31,306 bases of DNA from an uncultured Clostridia bacterium (GTDB taxonomy: Bacteria > Bacillota > Clostridia > Oscillospirales > Oscillospiraceae): assembly GCA_947167725.1 (NCBI GenBank), contig CAMVJF010000003.1:1-31306 (forward strand). The letters run 5' to 3'. Below the pieces are notes generated by a model. It was given only the letters and a program-made list of their open reading frames with translations, was not told the origin of the DNA and ran no database searches. Shown in pieces: positions 21,539 to 28,346 of this stretch. Position 1 is the stretch's first letter, and each line of letters begins with the position of its first letter. Position numbers and translations under genes: made by a program.

Positions 21539-22876
21539 TCATTCAGCGGGGAGCTGCACGCAGAAGCGGTTGATGCCTCCGCCGCTCTCCGCCCAGATCT
21601 TACCCTTGTGGCTCTCCACGATCTGCCTGGCGATGGCGAGGCCCAGCCCGTAGCTGTGATTCATGCTCCGCGCCTTGTCCAGCCGGTAGAAGCGAAGGAA
21701 GATCTTTTCCAGCTCGTCCTTGGCGATCTCCTCCCCGAGATTTTCGACCGTCAGGAGCGCATGGCGGCCCTGGCGCTTCAATACTACCCGCGTCGCGGTA
21801 TTCGGCGCGCAGTATTTCTTCGCGTTGTCCAGAAGGATCTCCGTCACCTGCCGAAGCTGGACTTCGCTGCCCTTGACGGAAACGCCGTCCTCGATCTCCG
21901 ATTCCAAGGCGAGACCATTCTCATAGAACACCGGCTCAAAGGGCAGTATCGCGTCGGCGACACATTTGCTCCAATCCATCGGCTGCTGCGCCCTGCGTGC
22001 GTCCGTGTTGTCCGCGCGAGTCAGGGAAAGCAGTTCCTCCACCAATCCCCGCATCTGCTCGCTCATTGTCCGGATCGAGCCGAGGAAGCGGCTGTTGTCC
22101 TCCTCGGTACAGCTGCCGGACTGCAGCAGCTCCGTATCGGTCAGGATCACGGTCAGGGGCGTTTTCAGCTCATGCGAGGCGTCGGCCACGAACTGCCTCT
22201 GCTGCTCCCAGGCATGCTCGACCGGCTTGACCGCCCAGCGGGCCAGCAGGATGCTGACGAAGAGGAACAGCGCCAGGCCGCCCGCGCCGATCTCAACGGC
22301 CATGGTCCCGTCCAGAGAGAGGACGGCCAGCGCGCCGTGCTCGTACATGACTTTTGCCACATCGTCGCCCTTCTCGGCGTAAACGAGCTTAACGCGCCCG
22401 GCGACGCCCGCCGTGATGCGGCTGTCGACGGTATCCTTCGCAGCGCTGGTGATGCTCTTGTCGAGCGTTTTCAGCTCCGACTGCACGCTGCTCATGGCCG
22501 TCTGCACGGAGGCGAGATCCACCATGGCCAGGAGCTGACCCTCCGTCATGCTCTCCTGGGCGGAAACGAGCAACTTCTCAACCGTCACGCCTGCGGGAAC
22601 GAGGATGTTCTCCTCGTCCACATTCAAAAGCGTTCCGGAGCCGGAAACCTGCGTGCTGATGCTGCCGACGCCGGCTTGCGCGGATACCACGTCGTCCTTG
22701 CTCGACGCGAAGCGCTTTGTCACTTGGCGCCGAAGAAAGAAGACGCCCGCCGCAAGTCCGACGGCAAGAACGAGCAGCACGATGATCACGGTCCGCACCG
22801 TTCTGCGCTTTTTCTTCTTTTTAGATTTGCTGAGCGCTTCAAACAGCGCGTCGTCCCGGTTGTTGGTCTGATCCAT
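21539..22876 (-). CDS. Chimeric protein: exporter adaptor N-terminus fused to sensor histidine kinase C-terminus
   Basis: A 445-residue protein in two parts. Residues 1-195 look like a periplasmic adaptor (HlyD/MacA-like) of an ABC exporter: a basic N-terminus, one membrane segment (about 28-48), then a barrel-sandwich domain with QVSGSGTLL and GVAGRVKLVYAEKGDDV. About residue 196 this stops, and a second membrane helix (about 197-216) leads into a histidine kinase: H-box ASHELKTP with H235, N-box LLDNAKKY with N351, and GLGLAIA. The kinase lacks its own first helix and sensor, and the adaptor lacks its C-terminal half. No response regulator or exporter genes are next to it. The start at 22876 follows GGGAGG. 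A deletion that joined two genes of one locus explains it best. Membrane topology (helix, outer domain, helix, kinase) would still be sensible. Confidence 0.82.
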   Translation of the reverse strand: MDQTNNRDDALFEALSKSKKKKKRRTVRTVIIVLLVLAVGLAAGVFFLRRQVTKRFASSKDDVVSAQAGVGSISTQVSGSGTLLNVDEENILVPAGVTVEKLLVSAQESMTEGQLLAMVDLASVQTAMSSVQSELKTLDKSITSAAKDTVDSRITAGVAGRVKLVYAEKGDDVAKVMYEHGALAVLSLDGTMAVEIGAGGLALFLFVSILLARWAVKPVEHAWEQQRQFVADASHELKTPLTVILTDTELLQSGSCTEEDNSRFLGSIRTMSEQMRGLVEELLSLTRADNTDARRAQQPMDWSKCVADAILPFEPVFYENGLALESEIEDGVSVKGSEVQLRQVTEILLDNAKKYCAPNTATRVVLKRQGRHALLTVENLGEEIAKDELEKIFLRFYRLDKARSMNHSYGLGLAIARQIVESHKGKIWAESGGGINRFCVQLPAE

Positions 22877-23394
22877 GGGTGATACCTCCCGATCATGGTT
22901 TTCATACGGGAAATATAGTCCCTCAAACTGAAAAGATTCTGAAAAAAGGGAGAGTTTTTTTGATTGAAATCTTATGACATCAGACGCCGCTTTCGACGTC
23001 ATTTCTCCGACATTCACGGCCGCATCCGCCGCTAAAAACGACGGGAACATGCAAACGGCGTGAACTGCGGCTGAGGAAAGCTTATGGACGATACGATTCA
23101 GACAGGCAGACGGCGGCCCGGCATGCGGGAAACCGTTTTTTGAAAAAGCGCATTTCATGTTCCGGTGAAAGCCGTGTCCGTTCCGGATGAGAATCAAAGC
23201 GCAGAGGGACAGGACCTTCCGTATCAACGCGGTCGGTACAGATAATCCCTGTGTCGGCGTCCGGAAGAAAAAACCTGATCCGCGGGGCGGCCAGGGACGA
23301 GCCTGGCACCCGGGATCAGGATATGGAGATCATGTATCGTTTTGCAGGCGAGATCGATGGATTCAAGTCTTACGCTGCGTAGAACCGCCCGCCG
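22877..23394. other. Gene-free stretch upstream of the adaptor-kinase chimera
   Basis: Apart from tandem repeats next to the chimera (listed separately), this 518-bp gap shows no gene I can support. One plus-strand frame ends in YRFAGEIDGFKSYAA before a stop near 23382. It has no start with a ribosome binding site and no family I recognise. It may be debris from the rearrangement that made the chimera. Confidence 0.4.
22928..22945 (-). promoter_or_regulatory. Tandem repeat, candidate response-regulator site upstream of the chimera
   Basis: On the minus strand TTTTCAG occurs twice with a period of 11 bp (22945-22939 and 22934-22928), about 52-70 bp upstream of the chimera start. Direct repeats spaced by one helical turn are typical of OmpR-family response regulator sites. 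This would fit an original adaptor-exporter-regulator-kinase locus. Confidence 0.4.
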
Positions 23395-24390
23395 CTAAGA
23401 AAACAGGGCAAGGAACTGCTCGGCGCTGATACCGGAGAAATACTGCGACAGATCCACTCCGTCCACGGCTTCGCGATAACCCGCCGCATCCGCGCGTTTC
23501 CCCAGAAAACGCCGGGCCAGCTCGGCCGGATCGCGTAAGCTGAAGAAATCTCCCTGAAAGGCAAGACCCCGGATCAGGCCGTCTTCGATGTCGAGACACG
23601 CCTCCACAAGACCGACGCCCTCATAGCGGCGGCCGAAGCGCCGAACGCAGGCCGGAGGCGCCCCCCAGTTCCACGCGGGATTGCCGTAGCGCGAGCGACG
23701 AATGGCCTCGATCTCCCGCCGGTCTTCCTCGCCGAGGGCAAGGGGGACCGCGCCTTTTCCCGCGGTGAGGCGCTCGAGAAGGAGGGAGCGGAATCGCTCC
23801 GGCGGGATATCTGCGGGAAGATGGGCGCGGATGTTGGTGATGCGGCTGCGTACCGAGGGGATGCCTTTCTGCTGCAGCTTGCTCCGCTCCGGGGAGAGCA
23901 GGCGGGGGATCCGGTCCAGATCGGAATCATACAGCAGCGTGCCGTGATGCACAAGACGCCCTCCCTCGACGTAAGCGGCGCTGCCCGAGATCTTGAGGCC
24001 GTTCACGACCATGTCGTTGCGGCCGTTCAGCTCGGCGTTCACGCCCAGATCCCTCAGGACTTCCAGGACCGGCAGACAGTAGGTGCGCAGATCCAGCCGA
24101 TCGGGCAGGGGCGCATCGGTGATATACGTATAATTCAGATTCCCCAGATCGTGATAAACGGCGCCGCCGCCGGACTTGCGGCGGACCAGGACGGAGCCGA
24201 ACGCTTCCAGAGCCTGCGGGTCTACCTCCGACCGGGCGTTTTGATATCGCCCGATCACGACCGCGTTATCGTTCCTCCACAGCATGAGACAGCTTGTCCC
24301 ATGCTCCAGACGGTCGAACAGCCGCTGTTCGACGGCCAGATTGAAGGCGGGATCGGTGGTATTCAGATCCAGATAGAAAAAAGCGTCCAT
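23395..24390 (-). CDS. lplA: Lipoate-protein ligase A
   Basis: A 331-residue enzyme that activates lipoate with ATP and attaches it to the lipoyl-domain lysine of E2 proteins. It has the LplA signature RRKSGGGAVYHDLGNLNYTYI (70-90), NGRNDMVVNGLKISGSA (122-138, with K133 as the conserved lysine) and HHGTLLY (148-154), then a C-terminal accessory domain. The ATG at 24390 follows GAGAGG; a GTG at 24405 in frame lacks good spacing. It is the only lipoate-handling gene in the window, and its operator matches those of lpdA and the E1/E2 operon, so it probably serves that E2. Confidence 0.94.
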   Translation of the reverse strand: MDAFFYLDLNTTDPAFNLAVEQRLFDRLEHGTSCLMLWRNDNAVVIGRYQNARSEVDPQALEAFGSVLVRRKSGGGAVYHDLGNLNYTYITDAPLPDRLDLRTYCLPVLEVLRDLGVNAELNGRNDMVVNGLKISGSAAYVEGGRLVHHGTLLYDSDLDRIPRLLSPERSKLQQKGIPSVRSRITNIRAHLPADIPPERFRSLLLERLTAGKGAVPLALGEEDRREIEAIRRSRYGNPAWNWGAPPACVRRFGRRYEGVGLVEACLDIEDGLIRGLAFQGDFFSLRDPAELARRFLGKRADAAGYREAVDGVDLSQYFSGISAEQFLALFS

Positions 24391-24429
24391 CGTAATGCCT
24401 CTCACAGACCGCTATGCCCTTCTGATGCT

Positions 24430-24435
24430 ATCTTA
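24430..24435 (-). promoter_or_regulatory. Candidate -10 box of the lplA promoter
   Basis: Reads TAAGAT on the minus strand, 40 bp upstream of the lplA ATG. The expected -35 hexamer (24453-24458) reads TCCGCA, only half-matching consensus. The operator centre at 24474/24475 is exactly 42 bp from the centre of this box. Confidence 0.45.
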
Positions 24436-24468
24436 GTGCGCTTTTCCCGGCTTGCGGAGCTTTTTTGC

Positions 24469-24480
24469 GCAAACGTTTGC
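24469..24480. promoter_or_regulatory. LacI-family operator, lplA side
   Basis: GCAAACGTTTGC is a perfect 12-bp palindrome identical to the core of the sites at 1708-1719 and 3387-3398. It lies upstream of the lplA -35 region. Confidence 0.8.
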
Positions 24481-24618
24481 TTTCTCTTCCGCGCGCCGCG
24501 GCGCCTGCGGAAAGAGGGCCGTTCCGCACGCCGGACCGCGTTTGCGCACGGCGTCCGCCGGGACGGCCGGCCCGCCGGGGAAAGCGGTCGTTCTTCCGCG
24601 TTTCGCATCCGGATTTGC

Positions 24619-24630
24619 GCAATCGTTTGT
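24619..24630. promoter_or_regulatory. LacI-family operator variant, transaldolase side
   Basis: GCAATCGTTTGT matches the operator core at 10 of 12 positions and keeps the central CG and the GTTTG half-site. Its centre is exactly 42 bp upstream of the centre of the TATAAT box that serves the transaldolase-family gene. Confidence 0.6.
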
Positions 24631-24663
24631 GTAATTTGTGCGCAAAAGGGCTCGGGTTTTCGT

Positions 24664-24669
24664 TATAAT
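24664..24669 (+). promoter_or_regulatory. -10 box of the transaldolase-family gene
   Basis: A perfect TATAAT 45 bp upstream of the ATG at 24714. The hexamer at 24641-24646 (CGCAAA) is a very poor -35, so activation through the operator at 24619-24630 is likely. Confidence 0.65.
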
Positions 24670-24713
24670 ACCATCAGAAGGCGTTTCTTATGCGTTGATG
24701 AGGAGGAACGAAC

Positions 24714-26033
24714 ATGCAAACCAAGCTCAACTGCACTGTCAGCACCGCTTTGAATCAAAAGGTCGCTTTTGTCCCCGGAGAAGAGGAATACGCCTCCCGC
24801 GTGCTGGATCATGCGATCAGCGCGGAGCTGTGCGAAGAGATCCGGCGGGTGACGCCGGCGGCGTTCGGCGTGACGGCCAACTTCAGGAAAGTCATCGACG
24901 ATTTCAAGGTCCCGGCAGGCGAGACTCCCGCGGGCTACCGGGTGGAGTACAGTCTTGACGGAGACAACGTCCTGCGGGCGGATCTGCATCGGGACATCTC
25001 GTACGAAAAGAACGAAAAGAAGCGGCCGACCCGTATCCTGTTCTCCGCCGATTCGGCCAACCCCTACGAGGTGGAGCATGTGAAGGACATGATCTCCAAC
25101 CTGACCTGCAATCCGGCGATCATCTACAACCTTTTTCTGAACAATCCCAAAGCCAATGTCGGCGGAAGGTTCAAAGACCGGGACGAGGTCATGCGCGCGA
25201 TCGGCGACATTCTGGGGCCGGGCTGCGATATCAGCGTGGAGCTCAACGATCCCTTCGGCGCCAGCGAGTCCGAGCTTCTGGAGGAGGCGGCCCGCTTCAA
25301 GGAGATCCTGGGCGAGCACCGGGTCATCATCAAGGTCCCTCACACCGGCGCGGTAAACGCGGAGAATGTCAAGGAACTCCTGACCGGCGACAAGAAGTTC
25401 CGGCGCCGCTACAACGAAGGCACCGTCAAGGATTATTTCCGCGGTCACAACCTGGCGCTGTTCATGCACGAGCACGGCTACCGCACGAATTTCACCCTGA
25501 TGTACGAGCCGTACCAGACGCAGATCGCCCTGCAGGCGAGGCCGACCTTCATCAACAGCTTCGTGATGTTCCGCCAGGACCAGAGCACGCAGATGGCCAG
25601 CTATATCCGGGCCTACGAAGCCACCGGCGACGGCCTGTATCTCAGACAGCTGCGCAGCTACATGGTGGAGAACGACTACCTCAGCGCCTTGGAAGCGGAC
25701 TGCGACCTGTTCTTCGCCTATGACCGGGCCAGAGCGACCCTGAAATATCGGGGCTACGACAAGCCCGACGCCGACGGGCTGGACGGCATCCGGCACAATC
25801 TGCGGGCGCTCCGCAATGCGAATCTGCCCGATACGCGGCTGATCATCTGCAACTTCCAGAGCGAGTGGTGCTACCCGGCCGTGGACCGGATGCTGATGGA
25901 GCCGGAGTTCGCCGACATGGTGGGCCGCGTCGTCGTGACCGCCCCTCCCGCGCTGCTGGGCGAGTATACCACCAACGCCATCGTCACCCAGTTCCACCGC
26001 CGCTTTATGAATGCGGCCAACGGAGCCAAATAA
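24714..26033 (+). CDS. Transaldolase-superfamily protein, unusually long
   Basis: A 439-residue protein whose middle follows the transaldolase/fructose-6-phosphate aldolase plan: FSADSANPYEVEHV (110-123) with the catalytic aspartate D113, TCNPAIIYN (131-139), DISVELNDP with E176, the Schiff-base lysine K207 in IIKVPHTG, then GYRTNFTLMYE and FINSFVMFRQD. Ordinary family members are 215-340 residues. This one adds about 105 N-terminal residues, an insert after the lysine strand, and a C-terminal extension of about 120 residues that I do not recognise. It would transfer a three-carbon ketol unit or perform a simple aldol cleavage. GAGGAGG precedes the ATG. It has its own LacI-type operator, so it belongs to the same regulon as the large operon. 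Confidence 0.82.
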   Translation: MQTKLNCTVSTALNQKVAFVPGEEEYASRVLDHAISAELCEEIRRVTPAAFGVTANFRKVIDDFKVPAGETPAGYRVEYSLDGDNVLRADLHRDISYEKNEKKRPTRILFSADSANPYEVEHVKDMISNLTCNPAIIYNLFLNNPKANVGGRFKDRDEVMRAIGDILGPGCDISVELNDPFGASESELLEEAARFKEILGEHRVIIKVPHTGAVNAENVKELLTGDKKFRRRYNEGTVKDYFRGHNLALFMHEHGYRTNFTLMYEPYQTQIALQARPTFINSFVMFRQDQSTQMASYIRAYEATGDGLYLRQLRSYMVENDYLSALEADCDLFFAYDRARATLKYRGYDKPDADGLDGIRHNLRALRNANLPDTRLIICNFQSEWCYPAVDRMLMEPEFADMVGRVVVTAPPALLGEYTTNAIVTQFHRRFMNAANGAK

Positions 26034-26409
26034 TACGACCCTTCCGGAAAACCGTTCCGTACTGCCGGCCGGAAAAATGCCAGGCCTCGCGTCCTTCCCT
26101 GACCCAATACAGACCGTATGCCCGCAGGGAAGCGCCTCGCCTGGCATCTTTCGGCCCAATCTCCGAAAAAAAGCAGCCGGGATTGCGCAACGCCGCCGCT
26201 TCTTACGAAACTGTTGCGCGCGAATATCACAAAACTCCCCGCACGGTTTTGGAAACATCGCACAGTGGTTTTTCGCATGTTTTGTGATAAGATAAAAAGA
26301 AGAGAAGAGCGTCCCCGTCCCGACGCCGGGCGCGGGCTTTCGATCTTGTCCGGCGGCCCCCGGCCTCGCCCGGCACGATCCGGAGAACTGACAGGAGCAG
26401 GTGATCAAG
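26034..26409. other. Gene-free stretch between the transaldolase-family gene and the LacI regulator
   Basis: This 376-bp gap holds a long imperfect stem-loop (26077-26147, listed) and, downstream, TTGCGCAAC (26183-26191) and GTTGCGCGC. These resemble operator half-sites but lack the second half. TAAGAT (26288-26293) is a possible -10 for the regulator gene, without a good -35. No gene is seen. Confidence 0.5.
26077..26147 (+). terminator. Long nested stem-loop after the transaldolase-family gene
   Basis: ATGCCAGGC (26077-26085) pairs with GCCTGGCAT (26139-26147), and inside it CTTCCCTG (26094-26101) pairs with CAGGGAAG (26125-26132). Only CTTT follows, so termination would be weak. It lies 43 bp after the stop codon. 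Confidence 0.5.
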
Positions 26410-27429
26410 ATGACATTGAAGGAAATCGCAAAGGAAGCCGGCGTTGCGCCGTCCACCGTGTCCAGGATCCTGAACAACAAGGGCCATCTGGCTGCCAGCC
26501 CGGAAACACAGGACCGCGTTTGGGAAGTCGTACACCGCATGGGCTACATCCCCAACAACGCCGCCAAAAAGCTGCGCTCCGGCGAGATCGCCGAGAGCAG
26601 CAGCGGGACGACGATCGCCTGTCTGTATGCGCGCATGGGCCGCTCCATGGACAGTCCTTTCTTCCTGGATATCGCGCGGGGGATCGAGATCGAGGCGTTT
26701 TCCCATAATTGCTTCATGCGCTATTCCCTGACGACCGGCGACCTTTCCACGCTGCAGACCTTTACGGAGGTGCCGTCCGGGATCGCCGTGCTGGGGCGCT
26801 GCAACAAGCGGGTCCTGCATGACCTGAAAAGCATCGTGCCGAGCGTGATCTACGCGGGGCTGAACAGCATCAACGCGGACTACGATCAGGTAGTCTCCGA
26901 CGGGAAGGACGCCGCCTACAAGGTCATGGAATACCTGATCGGGCTCGGACATAAGCACATAGCTTATATCGGAGAGACGATCGAGGAGATCCGGTATATT
27001 GGGTACCGGGAAAAACTGATGGAGCACCGTATCCCGTTTCATGCCGAATATGTCGTTGATCGGCTGCTCTCCGCCGACGGGGGATACAGCGGTATGAAGC
27101 TCCTGATGGAGACGGCCCCGGAGGTCACGGCGGTGTTCTGCGCCAACGATCAGACCGCCATCGGCGCGGTAAAGGCCGCGCAGGTCATGGGACTGCGGAT
27201 CCCGGACGATGTTTCCATCGCCAGTATCGACGATATCGAGATGGCGAAATACATGTTCCCGCCGCTCACGACCGTACATATCCCCACGACCGAGATCGGG
27301 AGCATCACCGCGAAGATCCTGATCGACCGGATCCGCGGCGGACACAAGCTGCCCATGAAAATATCTCTCCCGGCGAATCTGGTCATACGGGAGAGCTGCT
27401 GCCCGCCGAGGGTCAAGGCGGGCAAGTGA
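26410..27429 (+). CDS. LacI-family transcriptional regulator
   Basis: A 339-residue regulator. The N-terminal helix-turn-helix is TLKEIAKEAGVAPSTVSRIL, followed by the hinge region (GYIPNNAAKKLRSG) that inserts leucine or its equivalent into the central CG of operators. Residues about 65-335 form a periplasmic-binding-protein-like sensor with FCANDQTAIGAVKAAQ and the DVSIASIDDIEMAKYMFPPLTTV segment. It binds DNA as a dimer in response to a sugar-like or phosphorylated effector. The ATG at 26410 was preferred over the GTG at 26401 because AGGAG lies 12 bases before it. Four GCAAACGTTTGC-type sites in the window are its likely targets. It is the only LacI-type gene here. Confidence 0.93.
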   Translation: MTLKEIAKEAGVAPSTVSRILNNKGHLAASPETQDRVWEVVHRMGYIPNNAAKKLRSGEIAESSSGTTIACLYARMGRSMDSPFFLDIARGIEIEAFSHNCFMRYSLTTGDLSTLQTFTEVPSGIAVLGRCNKRVLHDLKSIVPSVIYAGLNSINADYDQVVSDGKDAAYKVMEYLIGLGHKHIAYIGETIEEIRYIGYREKLMEHRIPFHAEYVVDRLLSADGGYSGMKLLMETAPEVTAVFCANDQTAIGAVKAAQVMGLRIPDDVSIASIDDIEMAKYMFPPLTTVHIPTTEIGSITAKILIDRIRGGHKLPMKISLPANLVIRESCCPPRVKAGK

Positions 27430-27449
27430 CAGCCGTTGCAGGAAAACCG

Positions 27450-27491
27450 GGAGCGCGCCCACGCCGTCATTCATCGGCGCGGGCGCGCTCC
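27450..27491 (+). terminator. Strong hairpin after the LacI regulator
   Basis: A 17-bp stem (27450-27466 with 27475-27491, one A-C mismatch) with an 8-base loop starts 21 bp after the stop codon. A second hairpin (CCTGCAC and GTGCAGG, to about 27508) follows at once. Neither has a T tract, so function as a terminator is likely but not certain. Confidence 0.6.
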
Positions 27492-27593
27492 TGCACCGCT
27501 CGTGCAGGAATACCGTGAACGCCTCTTTTCCGGGGAAATGAGGTCTTTTTCCGTATCGTCGGCGGAGGGATTGCGGCAGCGGAAAGAGCGGGT

Positions 27594-27622
27594 TTGCCCC
27601 CGCGGCGCTTCTGTGGTATGAT
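27594..27622 (+). promoter_or_regulatory. Promoter of the DUF3592-like gene
   Basis: TTGCCC (27594-27599), a 17-bp spacer, then TATGAT (27617-27622) preceded by TGG as an extended -10. It lies about 120 bp upstream of the ATG. Confidence 0.55.
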
Positions 27623-27743
27623 GAGTCCCGGGAGATGCTTTCGCCGTCTTCCCGGCTCAGAGAGCGTGAAGGTCCCGCAGGGGAGCGCTCCGCCCTTGTT
27701 CGGCCGCGTTCAGCAAAGCATGCAAAGGAGGAATCTGCGCGCC

Positions 27744-28322
27744 ATGACAGACCATGATATCATATTCGCCGCGACGCCGGACGATCCGTTTCCGACGCCG
27801 GTCGTGAGCGTTGATCCCGCATACCAGGAGCTGTATCAGGAATGGGTCGAGCAGCGCGACGCAAAGCCGGTCACGCTTGCGGAAAAGCTCGGCGCGATCA
27901 AGGCCAGTGCGGACGCGAATTCGCAGATCGTCGCCATGTCGATCACGATGATCGCGGTGTGCATCGTGCTGAAGATCCTCTTCTGCCGCGTTGCGGCGAA
28001 ACGCCGCAAACTCGTTTCCCGCATGACCGCCGCGGCATGGGGCCGCGTCACAAAGGTCCGGCGATCTTCTGTCGGCCGTCAGACCTCCTTCTTCGCTTCC
28101 GTCGGATATGAGAACAACGGCGTCGAGCGCTGCGACGAATACCTGCTCGGCGGATGGAAGTCGCATCAGGAGGGGGACGTGGTGAAAGTGCGTTATGATC
28201 CGCACGACGCCGGCGTATCCATGCTTGACGACGCGAAGATACCAAACGGGAGAGAATTCGACGTTGTGCTGATCCCCCTGTTCGCGATCGGCGTGATCGT
28301 GCTGCTTTGGGTCCTGCTGTGA
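27744..28322 (+). CDS. Small membrane protein, DUF3592-like
   Basis: A 192-residue protein of unknown function. Residues about 60-80 and 172-191 are hydrophobic helices. Between them is a compact domain with GRVTKV, FFASVGYENNGVE and GDVVKVRYDPHD, the layout of DUF3592 proteins. The pattern PVVSVDPAYQELYQEWVEQR near the N-terminus is acidic and probably cytoplasmic. Start chosen at 27744 because AAAGGAGG lies 12 bases upstream; the frame is open further 5'. It is convergent with the AraC gene, 24 bp apart, and shows no functional link to the other genes. Confidence 0.7.
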   Translation: MTDHDIIFAATPDDPFPTPVVSVDPAYQELYQEWVEQRDAKPVTLAEKLGAIKASADANSQIVAMSITMIAVCIVLKILFCRVAAKRRKLVSRMTAAAWGRVTKVRRSSVGRQTSFFASVGYENNGVERCDEYLLGGWKSHQEGDVVKVRYDPHDAGVSMLDDAKIPNGREFDVVLIPLFAIGVIVLLWVLL

Positions 28323-28346
28323 TATCCCCGAAACCCGCGCGGCCGA

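Larger units (their letters stand above)
24391..24713. other. Divergent regulatory region between lplA and the transaldolase-family gene
   Basis: This 323-bp region holds two back-to-back promoters with two LacI-type sites, one for each direction (listed). Between them, 24487-24600 is very GC-rich and full of inverted repeats, for example CTTCCGC (24485-24491) with GCGGAAAG downstream. No gene is seen. Confidence 0.6.
27430..27743. other. Gap between the LacI regulator and the DUF3592-like gene
   Basis: This 314-bp gap holds a strong hairpin just after the regulator stop codon and a promoter for the downstream gene (both listed). The 120 bases between the promoter and the next ATG show no gene I can support. 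Confidence 0.5.

Noticed and set aside
23187..23429. Small plus-strand open frame near the lplA 3' end
   Set aside because: No ribosome binding site, arginine-rich shadow composition and no family resemblance.
26183..26220. TTGCGCAAC and GTTGCGCGC as a LacI autoregulatory operator
   Set aside because: Only half-sites; no GTTTGC partner and no -10 at the 42-bp spacing seen at the other sites.
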